From positions 125,369 to 189,368 of the forward strand of contig NZ_LMJA01000022.1 in assembly GCF_001428895.1 (NCBI RefSeq): a DNA stretch of 64,000 bases, in the 5' to 3' direction. The translations under genes were made by a program, and so were the position numbers. The notes beneath the pieces were generated by a model. The model had not been told where the DNA came from and searched no databases. It was given only the letters and a program-made list of their open reading frames with translations. Below, one piece after another: positions 8,892-18,010 of the stretch (position 1 is its first letter; every line of letters starts with the position of its first letter). The stretch comes from Mycobacterium sp. Root265 (GTDB lineage: Bacteria; Actinomycetota; Actinomycetes; Mycobacteriales; Mycobacteriaceae).

Positions 8892-10856
8892 TCAGCGGCG
8901 GCGTGCCCGCAGGTAGTCCCCGACCACCGCCGCGCCCAGCCCGTCCAGGTCCGGCACCACCACCCGGCCACCGACGCGTCGCGCCACCTGATCGATGAAC
9001 CGAGCCAATCCGGGATCGCTGCCGAGGCGGAAGATCGTCAACTGCGCACCGAGTGCGGCCAGCTCGTCGAAGCCCTTCACCGTCAGCGCGATGGTGCGCG
9101 GATGCGGCGGGTAGTAGAAGAACGCCTCGGCCCCGTCGCCGAAATCCTCCAGGTGCGCGGTCGGCTCGCCGTCGGTCACGATCATCACCACCGGCTGCGC
9201 GTTGGGGTGGCGCCGCAGATGCCGGGCGGCCAGCGCCAGCGCGTGGTGCAGGTTGGTGCCCTGGTCGCGCACGCCCTCCAGCGCGGTCAGTTCGGCGGCG
9301 CTGACGGTGCGCGCGTGCCTGCCGAACGCGATGATCTCCAGGTCGTCGGAACGGAAACGGGTGCTCACCAGATGGTTGAGGGCCAGCGCGGTGCGCTTCA
9401 TCGGCAGCCACCGGTTCTCCATCACCATGGAGAAGCTGGTGTCCACCAGCAGCGCCACGGCCGACTGGGTGCGGGTCTCGGTCTCGGAGATCTCGACGTC
9501 CTCGACGCTGAATCGCACCGGCCCGTCGATGGTCCCCGAACCGGCTTGGCGCAGCACCGCATTGGTGATCGTGCGGGTGACGTTCCATGGTTCGGTGTCC
9601 CCGAAGGCCCACGGCCGGGTGGCACCGGTCAACTCTCCCGCGGCGCCGGCACGGCGGGTATCGCGTTCACCGTGGCGGCCGGAAAGCTGTTGCGCCACAT
9701 CACGTAGCGCGGTCTGCCCGAGCTGCCGCATCGCCTTGGGCGACAGCCGGAACTGGCCGTCGGAACCGCGGTCCAGGAATCCCTGATCGGTCAGCGCCCG
9801 CTCCAGATCGGCGAGGGTGCGCGCGTTGACCGCGGCCTCGTCACCGAGCTGGCGGGCCAGCATGTCCAGGTCCACGTCCTCCATGGACGCGCCGGCGTAG
9901 CTCTGCGACAGCTGTTCGGCCAGCTGCTCCAGCTCGCTGATATCGGCCAGCGCCTGGGTGCCCTGGCCCATGCCCATCGGGTCGTCGCCGCTGAACTCCT
10001 CGGAGCCCGACCAGTCCTCGCCCGGCCGGGCCGCCTGCAGGTTGGCGTCCAGCCGGTTCAGTGCGTTCATCAGCGACGGGGACCCGAAAGCCTGCTGCGC
10101 CAGCGCATCCAGCTCGGCACGCTGGGATTCGGACAGGCTGTTGCGGAAACGTTGGGCGGCGGCGGACCGCTTGGCCAGCGAGTCCATCAACTCGTCGACA
10201 TTGCGCGGGTTCTCCGGGAAATGCTGGCCGTGTTCGGCCATGAACTTCTCGAAGTCCTCCTCGGTGTCCTCGCCCGCTGCGTGCTTCTCCAGCAGCTCGT
10301 TGAGATCGTCGAGCATCTTGTTGATCGCCTGCCGGTCCTCATCGGTGGCGTTCTGCATCGCCTCCTTCATGCCGGCGAAGCGCTGATCGAGCATCTCCCT
10401 GCCGAGCAGATCCTTGATCTGGTCGTACTTCTCCCGGGCTTCCGGTGAGCGCCAGTCATATTCGGCGAGTTCCTGGACTGCTTTGGCCGGCGACGGGGAC
10501 AGTGCCTCCATCTGCATCTCGTCGAAGCGGGCGTCATCGTCCAGCGCCCGGGCCAGTTCCTTGCGCTCGGCCAGCACGGCCTCGTCGAGTAGCTTCTTGA
10601 CCTCGGCCAGGGTGCCGTCGAGGTTGTTGCGCTGCAACAGTTCCCGGCGCCGGCGGTTGACCTCGGCGGCCAGCCGGTCGGCCCCGGTCATGTTCTCGGT
10701 GCCGCGGCGCATCAGCTCCTGCAGCGCCCGGCGCGGCGAGGCGCCGGACATGACGTCCTCGCCGATCGCGTCGAGCGCCTCCCGCAGATCGACCGGCGGC
10801 GCCAGCGGATCGGGGCCGCCGGAGTACCGCGAATACCTGGAAAGGCGTTTAGCCAT
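8892..10856 (-). CDS. VWA domain-containing protein (Rv0959-like)
   Basis: A 654-residue protein starting MAKRLSRYSRYSGG. The first 400 residues are charged and helical with coiled-coil character. The C-terminal ~200 residues are a von Willebrand factor A domain with the metal-binding MIDAS signature (LLVDTSFSMVMENRW) and MIVTDGEPTAH. Such proteins act with MoxR AAA+ ATPases as chelatase- or chaperone-like pairs; the ATPase is encoded immediately upstream with an 8-base overlap. Longer upstream frame is a shadow; the ATG at 10856 gives the expected size (H37Rv homologue about 670). Substrate unknown. Confidence 0.85.
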   Translation of the reverse strand: MAKRLSRYSRYSGGPDPLAPPVDLREALDAIGEDVMSGASPRRALQELMRRGTENMTGADRLAAEVNRRRRELLQRNNLDGTLAEVKKLLDEAVLAERKELARALDDDARFDEMQMEALSPSPAKAVQELAEYDWRSPEAREKYDQIKDLLGREMLDQRFAGMKEAMQNATDEDRQAINKMLDDLNELLEKHAAGEDTEEDFEKFMAEHGQHFPENPRNVDELMDSLAKRSAAAQRFRNSLSESQRAELDALAQQAFGSPSLMNALNRLDANLQAARPGEDWSGSEEFSGDDPMGMGQGTQALADISELEQLAEQLSQSYAGASMEDVDLDMLARQLGDEAAVNARTLADLERALTDQGFLDRGSDGQFRLSPKAMRQLGQTALRDVAQQLSGRHGERDTRRAGAAGELTGATRPWAFGDTEPWNVTRTITNAVLRQAGSGTIDGPVRFSVEDVEISETETRTQSAVALLVDTSFSMVMENRWLPMKRTALALNHLVSTRFRSDDLEIIAFGRHARTVSAAELTALEGVRDQGTNLHHALALAARHLRRHPNAQPVVMIVTDGEPTAHLEDFGDGAEAFFYYPPHPRTIALTVKGFDELAALGAQLTIFRLGSDPGLARFIDQVARRVGGRVVVPDLDGLGAAVVGDYLRARRR

Positions 10857-12231
10857 AGACGGTTTCACCCTCATCGGATTGCTTGTCGATGCGCTTGGCC
10901 AGGTACAGGCCCTCCAGCACGAGCTCCACCGCGGCCGCGCGCTGGCCCTCGGTCTGCGCGCCGAGGCGCTCGGCGATCTCGTCGAGCACCGGCAGTTCGG
11001 GCAGCGCGGCCAGCACATCCTTGGCCGACACCCGCTCCCCCGTCGTCACCGGTGACCCGGCCTCCACGGCGGCCACCAGCGGCCCGACGTCGATACCGCC
11101 GAGCGCACGGGACGCGGTGTCGGCGGTGGCGCGGCGCAGCAGGTGCTCCATCACCGCCTGCTCGCGGCCTTCTTCACCGGATTCGAACTCCAGCTTGCCG
11201 CGCAGCACGTCGATCACGGTGCCGAGGTCGACCACCCTGGCCACCGGGTCCTGCTCACCGAGGATGGCGCCACGGTGGCGGGCCGAGGCCGCCACCGTCT
11301 CGGCCGCGGCGATGGCGAAGCGCGCCGAGACACCTGAGCGCTGATCGACGGCGGTGGACTCACGAAGTGCGCGCGCGAACCGGGCGATGACGGCCAGCAG
11401 ATATTCGGGGACCTCGGCCGACAGGTGCGCCTCCTGGGAGATGACACCGACCTCGGCGTCGAGTTCCAGCGGGTAGTGGGTGCGGATCTCGGCGCCGAAG
11501 CGGTCCTTGAGCGGGGTGATGATGCGGCCGCGGTTGGTGTAGTCCTCGGGGTTGGCGCTGGCCACCACGAGCACATCCAGTGGCAGCCGCAGCGTGTAGC
11601 CGCGCACCTGGATGTCGCGCTCCTCCATCACGTTGAGCATCGCGACCTGGATGCGCTCGGCGAGGTCGGGCAGCTCGTTGACCGCGACGATGCCGCGGTG
11701 CGAGCGCGGGATGAGGCCGTAGGCGATGGTTTCCGGGTCACCGAGGCTGCGGCCTTCGGCGACCTTGATGGGGTCGATGTCGCCGACCAGGTCGGCCACG
11801 CTGGTGTCCGGAGTGGCCAGCTTCTCGGTGTAGCGCTCGCTGCGGTGGATCCACACGATCGGCAGGCCGTCGCCCGAGGCGGCGGCCCGGCGGGTCGATT
11901 CCGGCGTGATCGGGGAATAGGGGTGCTCGCGCAGTTCGGAGCCTTCGATCACCGGCGTCCACTCGTCGAGCAGCCCGACCAGCGAGCGCAGCAGCCGGGT
12001 CTTGCCCTGGCCGCGCTCACCGAGCAGGACGAAATCGTGACCGGCGATCAGGGCGCGCTCCACCTGCGGCAGGACGGTGTCCTCAAAACCGAAGAGACCG
12101 GTCCAGATCTCCTCGCCGTTCGACAGTCGAGCCAGCAGGTTCTCCCGGAGTTCCTGCTTGATGCCGCGCTCCTGATGGCCGGAGGCGCGCAGCTCGCCGA
12201 GGGTACGGGGCAGGTCGTTAGGTGACGTCAC
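10849..12231 (-). CDS. MoxR-type/magnesium-chelatase-like AAA+ ATPase (Rv0958-like)
   Basis: A 460-residue AAA+ ATPase with Walker A GERGQGKT, Walker B-like VAVNELPDL, and VVASANPEDYTNRGRIITPLKDRFGAEIRTHYPL, typical of the MoxR/BchI clade. It is partner to the VWA protein encoded next. The start is chosen at GTG 12231 (VTSPNDLPRTLGEL), giving a length almost equal to the H37Rv homologue; an in-frame GTG at 12285 would add 18 residues. It diverges from the hydrolase gene, so its promoter region includes the 18-bp palindrome at 12305-12322. Confidence 0.85.
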   Translation of the reverse strand: MTSPNDLPRTLGELRASGHQERGIKQELRENLLARLSNGEEIWTGLFGFEDTVLPQVERALIAGHDFVLLGERGQGKTRLLRSLVGLLDEWTPVIEGSELREHPYSPITPESTRRAAASGDGLPIVWIHRSERYTEKLATPDTSVADLVGDIDPIKVAEGRSLGDPETIAYGLIPRSHRGIVAVNELPDLAERIQVAMLNVMEERDIQVRGYTLRLPLDVLVVASANPEDYTNRGRIITPLKDRFGAEIRTHYPLELDAEVGVISQEAHLSAEVPEYLLAVIARFARALRESTAVDQRSGVSARFAIAAAETVAASARHRGAILGEQDPVARVVDLGTVIDVLRGKLEFESGEEGREQAVMEHLLRRATADTASRALGGIDVGPLVAAVEAGSPVTTGERVSAKDVLAALPELPVLDEIAERLGAQTEGQRAAAVELVLEGLYLAKRIDKQSDEGETVYG

Positions 12232-12304
12232 AAGCTCCACGCTACGACTGCTCTCGGCTGCGGGCTTGCCCACCTGACTGATCACCGGTTCGCTGTGAGA
12301 AAAC

Positions 12305-12322
12305 TACCCAGTACCATGGGTA
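12305..12322. promoter_or_regulatory. 18-bp palindromic operator candidate (copy 1)
   Basis: TACCCAGTACCATGGGTA has arms TACCC/GGGTA around an 8-bp core and differs from the sequence at 49850-49867 at only two core positions. It lies between the divergent MoxR-type and hydrolase genes and covers the ATG at 12316, so a bound TetR-like repressor would block the hydrolase start. The regulator is not known. Confidence 0.5.
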
Positions 12323-13338
12323 CCGTGAACTTGCATGAGTGGCGTGATCGGCCCAGCACAGTGAGCTTCGGCCCGGCATCGTGGCAGTCCCGGGCGCTGG
12401 GTGTGTCGACCGCACTGACGCTGCGTCCGGTGCTGGGATTACTCACCCTCATCGGCCTGCTCATCAACCGGATCTGGCCGGCCGGACTGCAGCGCGCGCA
12501 CCTCGACACCATCGACCGTCCGCTGCGTCTGATCAGGCCGCTGCCCGGCACCGTCGTCACCCCCGAACGGCTGCCGCACTGCCCCGCCGAGTGGGTGGCG
12601 GCACCCGTTGCCACGGATTCCGATCAGGTGATCATCTATTTCCACGGATCGGCGTTGGTGACGCTCGGCCTGAACTCACACCGCCGGTTCGTCTCGAAGC
12701 TGTCGGCCGCCACGGGTGCCCGGGTGCTCAACGTCGGCTACCGGCTGGCACCGCAGGCCAGCATCGACGAGGCCGTCGAGGACGGGCTGGACGCCTACCG
12801 GCACGCGCTGGCGCTGGGTTTCCAGCCCGGCCGCATCGTGCTCGCCGGTGACTCGGCGGGCGGGCTGATCGCCGCCGACACCGCACTGGCCATCCGCGAC
12901 GCCGGTCTGACGGTGCCCGCCGGGCAGGTGCTGTTGTCGGCGTTGACGTCCGCCGACATGGATCTCAAGTACCGCGCCCTGCGGGATCACAAAGATGTGC
13001 TGTTCCCGTTCATGACGGTCAAGTTCATCTACGACGTGTTCGCCACCGTGAACGGGACCCGGCCGGTGCCGATCATGCCCGCCGAGTCCAACGCGGCCGG
13101 GCTGGGCCCGTTCCTGCTGCAGATCGGCACCAACGAGATGCTGCGCAATGACACCTTCGTGCTGGCCGACCAGCTCACCGCCGCGGGCGTCGATGTGTGG
13201 GTCCAGGTGTGGGACAAGGCGATGCACATGTTCCAGCTGTCCTTCGACGTCAACCCCGATGCCCGGCGCGCGGTCGAGGAGATCGCGTCCTTCATCGGGC
13301 ATGTGACCGCCGCCGAGAGCCACGAGGCCACCGCTTGA
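12316..13338 (+). CDS. Alpha/beta hydrolase, HSL/esterase-like
   Basis: About 340 residues of alpha/beta hydrolase fold-3 (hormone-sensitive-lipase-like). Nucleophile motif is GDSAGG with Ser180, and the probable catalytic His is His304 (AMHMFQL). Two positions are unusual: the oxyanion motif normally HGGG is HGSA (110-113), and the segment that normally supplies the acid reads GTNEML, with Asn273 where Asp is usual. An N-terminal hydrophobic stretch (VLGLLTLIGLLI, residues about 38-50) may anchor it. Possible starts are GTG 12295, ATG 12316 and GTG 12325; the last two flank or sit inside the palindrome. It converges on purH. Substrate unknown. Confidence 0.75.
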   Translation: MGTVNLHEWRDRPSTVSFGPASWQSRALGVSTALTLRPVLGLLTLIGLLINRIWPAGLQRAHLDTIDRPLRLIRPLPGTVVTPERLPHCPAEWVAAPVATDSDQVIIYFHGSALVTLGLNSHRRFVSKLSAATGARVLNVGYRLAPQASIDEAVEDGLDAYRHALALGFQPGRIVLAGDSAGGLIAADTALAIRDAGLTVPAGQVLLSALTSADMDLKYRALRDHKDVLFPFMTVKFIYDVFATVNGTRPVPIMPAESNAAGLGPFLLQIGTNEMLRNDTFVLADQLTAAGVDVWVQVWDKAMHMFQLSFDVNPDARRAVEEIASFIGHVTAAESHEATA

Positions 13339-13417
13339 CTCCCCTATTGGCCGAATGGCCACTCATCACACAGATTCTGCGAGATCCCGTGCAATAAGTG
13401 GCCACTCGGCGTAGGCG

Positions 13418-14980
13418 CTAGTGCGCGAAATGCCGTGCGCCGGTGAGGTACAGCGTGATCCCCGCCGCCGTTGCCGCCGCGGTCACCTCGTCGTCGCGCA
13501 CCGATCCACCCGGATGCACGACCGCCTTCACCCCGGCGTCGATCAGCGTCTGCAGACCGTCCGGGAACGGGAAGAACGCATCCGAGGACGCCACCGCGCC
13601 CTGGGTGCGCTCACCGGCCCGCTCCACCGCCAGCCGCGCGGCGTCCACCCGGTTGACCTGTCCCATGCCGACGCCGACGGTGGCGCCGTCCTTGGCGACC
13701 ACGATGGCGTTGGATTTCACCGCGCGGCCCGCACGCCAGGCGAAGACCAGATCGGCCAGCGTCGCCGGGTCGGCCGGGTCCCCGGTGGCCAGCGTCCAGT
13801 TGTTCGGATCGTCGCCCTCGGCGTCGAGTGCGTCGCGCTCCTGCACCAGCAGCCCGCCGCTGATCGGCCGCAAATCGACAGCAGCACCCTCCGGCTCGGC
13901 GGCCACCAGGATGCGGATGTTCTTCTTCTTGGTCAGCGCCTCCACCGCACCGGGCGCATAGGCCGGCGCGACGATCACCTCGGTGAAGATGTCGGCCACC
14001 GTCTCGGCCATCTCCACGCTGACGGTGGTGTTGGTGGCGATCACTCCACCGAAGGCGGACAACGGATCACACGCGTGCGCCTTGGCGTGCGCATCGGCGA
14101 CCGACTCCGAGGACACCGCGATACCGCACGGGTTGGCGTGTTTGATGATCGCCACACAGGTCTGCTCGTGGTCGAACGCGGCCCGCCAGGCGGCGTCGGC
14201 GTCGGTGTAGTTGTTGTAGGACATCTCCTTGCCGTGCAACTGCTCGGCCTGCGCCAGGCCCGGCCAGCCTGAGTCGTCGCGGTACAGCGCGGCCTTCTGG
14301 TGCGGGTTCTCGCCGTAGCGCAGCACCGCACTCCGGCGCGAGGTCGACCCCACCCAGCGCGGCAGCTCTGCGTCGCCCTCCTCGGGGGCGAGCACCGAGA
14401 CCATCCAGCCCGCCACCGCCACGTCGTACTCGGCGGTGTGCTGGAAGGCCAACGCCGCCAGCTTCTTCCGCTCGGCCAGGGTGAATCCGCCGGCACGCAC
14501 CGCGGCCAGCACACCGTCATACCCGAGCGGGTCGACGACCACTGCGACGCTGGGATGGTTCTTCGCGGCCGCCCGCACCATCGACGGGCCGCCGATGTCG
14601 ATCTGCTCGACGCACTCGTCGGGCCCGGCGCCCGAGGCCACCGTCTCGCTGAACGGGTACAGGTTCACCACCACGAGTTCGAAAGGCGCGATACCCAGTT
14701 CGGTCAGCGCCGCCTCGTGCTCGGGCTTGCGCAGGTCGGCGAGCACACCGGCGTGCACCTTCGGGTGCAGCGTCTTCACCCGGCCGTCGAGCACCTCGGG
14801 GAAACCGGTGACATCCTCCACCGGAGTCACCGGGACACCGGCTCCGGCAATGGTTTTCGCGGTCGAGCCGGTGGAGACGATGCTCACGCCCGCCTCGTGC
14901 AGTCCGCGGGCCAGGTCCACCAACCCCGTCTTGTCGTACACACTGATCAACGCACGCCGGATCGGCCGCTTGTCACTCAT
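13418..14980 (-). CDS. purH: Bifunctional AICAR transformylase/IMP cyclohydrolase PurH
   Basis: A 520-residue bifunctional enzyme for the last two steps of IMP synthesis. The N-terminal MGS-like cyclohydrolase domain shows [15 protein letters not shown] and [13 protein letters not shown]; the transformylase domain shows [13 protein letters not shown], the catalytic KHANPCG, and [10 protein letters not shown] and [14 protein letters not shown] near the end. The start ATG overlaps the purN stop by four bases, so the two purine genes are translationally coupled. The order purN-purH is the mycobacterial one (Rv0956-Rv0957). Confidence 0.97.
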   Translation of the reverse strand: MSDKRPIRRALISVYDKTGLVDLARGLHEAGVSIVSTGSTAKTIAGAGVPVTPVEDVTGFPEVLDGRVKTLHPKVHAGVLADLRKPEHEAALTELGIAPFELVVVNLYPFSETVASGAGPDECVEQIDIGGPSMVRAAAKNHPSVAVVVDPLGYDGVLAAVRAGGFTLAERKKLAALAFQHTAEYDVAVAGWMVSVLAPEEGDAELPRWVGSTSRRSAVLRYGENPHQKAALYRDDSGWPGLAQAEQLHGKEMSYNNYTDADAAWRAAFDHEQTCVAIIKHANPCGIAVSSESVADAHAKAHACDPLSAFGGVIATNTTVSVEMAETVADIFTEVIVAPAYAPGAVEALTKKKNIRILVAAEPEGAAVDLRPISGGLLVQERDALDAEGDDPNNWTLATGDPADPATLADLVFAWRAGRAVKSNAIVVAKDGATVGVGMGQVNRVDAARLAVERAGERTQGAVASSDAFFPFPDGLQTLIDAGVKAVVHPGGSVRDDEVTAAATAAGITLYLTGARHFAH

Positions 14981-15609
14981 CCCAGAATCGCCTTTCGTCC
15001 GGTCCAGGTCACACCGCGCGTCGCCAGCGCGGCCAGCACGTCCACCAACAGTCGTCGTTCGACGTCCTTGATGCGTTCGTGCAATGTCTCTGCGGTGTCA
15101 TCCTCGTACACCGCCACGGCCTCCTGCGCCAGGATCGGCCCGGTATCCACCCCGCTGTCGACCAGGTGCACGGTGCACCCGGTCACGCGCACGCCGTAGT
15201 CGATGGCATCGGGTACCGCATGCGCACCGGGGAAGGCGGGCAGCAGCGCCGGATGGGTGTTCACGATCCGGCCTTCGAAGCGCGAAAGGAATTCCTGCCC
15301 AAAAATTTTCATGAAACCCGCGCTGACCACCAGGTCCGGTGTGTGCTGCGCGACGGCCTCGGTCAGCGCGGTATCCCAGGCGGCGCGATCCGGATGATCG
15401 CCCAGGCGCACCTGAAACGACGGGATCGACGCCTCGGCCGCGACCTCGAGCGCCGGGCAGGCCCGATCGGCCCCGACGGCCACCACCCGCCCCGGGTAGT
15501 CCCCGGCGGCGGCCTCCAGCAACGAAGCCAGCAGCGATCCGGTACCCGAGGCCAGGACCACCAGCCGGGCCGGCGCGGTCGCCGGTACGCGGAGTGGTCG
15601 CTGCTGCAC
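14977..15609 (-). CDS. purN: Phosphoribosylglycinamide formyltransferase PurN
   Basis: A 210-residue folate-dependent GAR transformylase. The 10-formyl-THF binding and catalytic segments are present: [26 protein letters not shown] and [15 protein letters not shown], containing the conserved Asn, His and Asp. GTG at 15609 is chosen because it gives the family length and lies 10 bases after the stop of the upstream membrane-protein gene; the longer in-frame ORF extends into that gene. It probably belongs to one operon with the membrane protein and purH. Confidence 0.95.
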   Translation of the reverse strand: MQQRPLRVPATAPARLVVLASGTGSLLASLLEAAAGDYPGRVVAVGADRACPALEVAAEASIPSFQVRLGDHPDRAAWDTALTEAVAQHTPDLVVSAGFMKIFGQEFLSRFEGRIVNTHPALLPAFPGAHAVPDAIDYGVRVTGCTVHLVDSGVDTGPILAQEAVAVYEDDTAETLHERIKDVERRLLVDVLAALATRGVTWTGRKAILG

Positions 15610-15619
15610 CCGCAGCAGC

Positions 15620-17011
15620 CTAGTCGTCCTGATCGCGCGGCTTTTCAGCGGTCGCGCCGGGAAGATCGCCGTCGACCATGAAGTGCTCCTCGGGGTCCAG
15701 CAGCGGGTCGTCATGCACCTCGGCGGGCGGCGGCGGTGTGCCCAGTTCGAAGGACTCGGCGTGCTCGGGCAACTCGGCCTGCGCATCGAACAGCACGATA
15801 TCGGTGATCGCGTCCTCCTCCCCGAAATCGTCCTCGTACTCGGGTTCTGGTTCGGGGGTCGGAGCCGGGACCGGTTTCACCCGCTTCGGCCTGCGCACCA
15901 GGCCGCCGGCCATCACGACCGTCAGCCCACCGATGGACAGGAACCACAGGAACACCGCGGGCCCGAAGGTGACCTGATCGACGCCGACGTCGCCGAAGTT
16001 ACCGAGCCGCCCGCCACCGGCGTATCCGAGCAGTGCCATGGTCAGCCCGGCCACCATGGCGGCCACCGCGAGCTTCGCGGCGGCGGTCGGCCAGGGCACC
16101 GCCCGGCGCGCACACTGCTGGCCCAGCGCCACCGCCGAGACCGCGGCCACGATCAGCAAGGCCACCCAGATCGGGCCCAGCGGCGGTGTGGGCACCGCGG
16201 CGAGCACCGGCACGGCCGGGATGTCGCCGCCCAGCACGGTGAAGGAACTGAAGTTGGCCAGCCCGATGTGGGCGCTGGAACCCACCGCGACGGCGGCCGT
16301 CCCGACCAGCACGTTGGGGATGTAGAGCGCCGAGAGCAGGGCCAGGCTGAACTGGCCGAACATCGAGTCGGTGATACCGAACAGGTCGTGCATGGTTCCC
16401 CAGTGCACGACGATCGAGCCGGCGGCCACCACACCGGACAGGCCGAGCAACGCCAGCACCCCGGCCGCGGCGGCCCGCAGCGACTCGGGCAGCCAGTGCG
16501 GCACCCACGACAAGGTGAGCAGACGGCCCGCCATCGCGACGCCGATCAGCGCGCCGATGGCGTGCACCGCGAGCACCCCGGCGAACGCCCGCGAGGCGTC
16601 GGGGGTCTGCAGTTCGGTGATCACCGAGGCCGCGTCGTGGATGACGGCCAGCGCCAGCGCCGCGATGAGCAGCGGTCCGCCCAGCGCCGAGGCCACCACC
16701 CAGCGGATGACGAACCAGGAGGACCGTGACGCCGCGGCCGCGGTGGTGCGCGCGGTGCCCCACACCATCAGCAGCACCGGCAGCAGCGGCATCACACCGA
16801 GTTCGCGGCCGCCGATGGAGACCGGAACCTGGTGCACGCCCAGCCACATGCTGGCGATGGCGCCGAACGCGCCGGTCATGTCGCTGTTGGCGATGAGCAG
16901 CTGGATCAGCGTCACCGCCGCGATCACGCCGAGCGCGACGACCGACGGCCCGAACGCGACCCTGAGCAGGTCGCGAGCCTGTCGGGTACCGACTGACCGG
17001 TTGTCCACCAC
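15620..17011 (-). CDS. Polytopic membrane protein, DUF6350/Rv0955-like
   Basis: A 463-residue integral membrane protein with about ten hydrophobic helices in the first 370 residues (for example [18 protein letters not shown] and [16 protein letters not shown]), then an acidic proline-rich cytoplasmic tail ([20 protein letters not shown]). The start is taken as GTG 17011 ([16 protein letters not shown]) because GAGGAGCG lies upstream; an in-frame ATG at 17044 would add 11 residues. Homologues occupy the same place upstream of purN in other mycobacteria. Function unknown; no transporter signature is visible. Confidence 0.8.
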   Translation of the reverse strand: MVDNRSVGTRQARDLLRVAFGPSVVALGVIAAVTLIQLLIANSDMTGAFGAIASMWLGVHQVPVSIGGRELGVMPLLPVLLMVWGTARTTAAAASRSSWFVIRWVVASALGGPLLIAALALAVIHDAASVITELQTPDASRAFAGVLAVHAIGALIGVAMAGRLLTLSWVPHWLPESLRAAAAGVLALLGLSGVVAAGSIVVHWGTMHDLFGITDSMFGQFSLALLSALYIPNVLVGTAAVAVGSSAHIGLANFSSFTVLGGDIPAVPVLAAVPTPPLGPIWVALLIVAAVSAVALGQQCARRAVPWPTAAAKLAVAAMVAGLTMALLGYAGGGRLGNFGDVGVDQVTFGPAVFLWFLSIGGLTVVMAGGLVRRPKRVKPVPAPTPEPEPEYEDDFGEEDAITDIVLFDAQAELPEHAESFELGTPPPPAEVHDDPLLDPEEHFMVDGDLPGATAEKPRDQDD

Positions 17012-17071
17012 TAGCTGGGTCGCTCCTCGCGCGCGTCGGCGCATCCGACGTCCGGGTGCGCGACGCCCAGA

Positions 17072-17953
17072 CTACGACGAGGGCGTGCCGGACTGCGGTG
17101 AGGACTCGGGGTGGCTCGGCGGTGTCGCGGCCGACTGCGACGGAACCGCGGCGGTCGGCGCCGAGGAACCCTGCGGCTCATATCCCGTCGCTTCGCTCGC
17201 CCTGGACGGCTGACCGAACGCCGGGAAACCGGTGGGCGGCGTCGGCGGCCCGTTGTGCGAACCGGGGGCACCGGCGGCGGACTGGAATCCACCGGTGTTC
17301 GGGGCGCCCTGGTAGCCGTACTGCGACGGGTAACCGGGACGCTGCTGCTGCGGCTGATGGGTCGGGGCGCCGTACTGCTGCTGCCCGCCGGGCTGGCCGT
17401 AGTACGGCGCGCCGTACTGGCCGTAGGGCTGCTGCTGCTCGTAGCGGGGCTTGGGCGCCGGCGGCGAGAGCACACCCGCGTCGAACAGCAGTGCGGCGAT
17501 GGAGGCACCGGTCTGCAGCAGGGTGGTGGCGATGACCAGGTACAGCCCCCAGCCGATGGACAGCCCGGCCGGGGCGTTGATGACCTCGGCCAGCACCAGC
17601 AGGAAGGACAGCGTGGACGCGACGGCGACCAGACCGGTACGGGCCTTCTGCTTGGGCAGCAGACCGACACCGGCCAGCAGCGCGGCGAGCACCGAGGCCG
17701 CGACCGCCAGGCCGAGGCCCGGGGTGCTGCCGCTGGCGCTGCCGAACTGCGGGAAGTCCGAGTTGCTGATGGTCAGCAACGGACCGAAATTGAACGCGTA
17801 GGTCGCCAGACCGAACACTGCGACGGCGGCGGTCAGGTAGACAGGCAGCTTGCTGGGGCCTACCTCTGCGGGCTCGCCGTACTGCTGGGTGGGCGCGTAC
17901 TGGTTGCCCTGCTGGGCAGGCGGATATCCGGGGTTACCGGGCGGGTAAGTCAT
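17072..17953 (-). CDS. 34-kDa-antigen-like membrane protein (DUF5336/Rv0954-like)
   Basis: A 293-residue protein. A short Pro/Gln/Tyr-rich N-terminus (MTYPPGNPGYPPAQQ) is followed by four hydrophobic helices between residues about 37 and 165, then a long Gly/Pro/Gln/Tyr-rich low-complexity tail (YGQYGAPYYGQPGGQQQY). The layout matches the mycobacterial 34-kDa antigen family, which Rv0954 represents in H37Rv. It is encoded just upstream of the DUF6350 gene on the same strand. Its molecular role is unclear; the tail is likely disordered. Confidence 0.82.
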   Translation of the reverse strand: MTYPPGNPGYPPAQQGNQYAPTQQYGEPAEVGPSKLPVYLTAAVAVFGLATYAFNFGPLLTISNSDFPQFGSASGSTPGLGLAVAASVLAALLAGVGLLPKQKARTGLVAVASTLSFLLVLAEVINAPAGLSIGWGLYLVIATTLLQTGASIAALLFDAGVLSPPAPKPRYEQQQPYGQYGAPYYGQPGGQQQYGAPTHQPQQQRPGYPSQYGYQGAPNTGGFQSAAGAPGSHNGPPTPPTGFPAFGQPSRASEATGYEPQGSSAPTAAVPSQSAATPPSHPESSPQSGTPSS

Positions 17954-18010
17954 GACTCTCCTGTGTGAGCGATTTCGAACCCACGCTAGCGCACCCTGCT
18001 GGGCGGCGGC

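Noticed and set aside
13340-13417. Hairpin TGGCC-GAAT-GGCCA and repeated TGGCCACTC between the hydrolase and purH
   Set aside because: 5-bp stem without T-tract; could be a weak terminator but not supportable.
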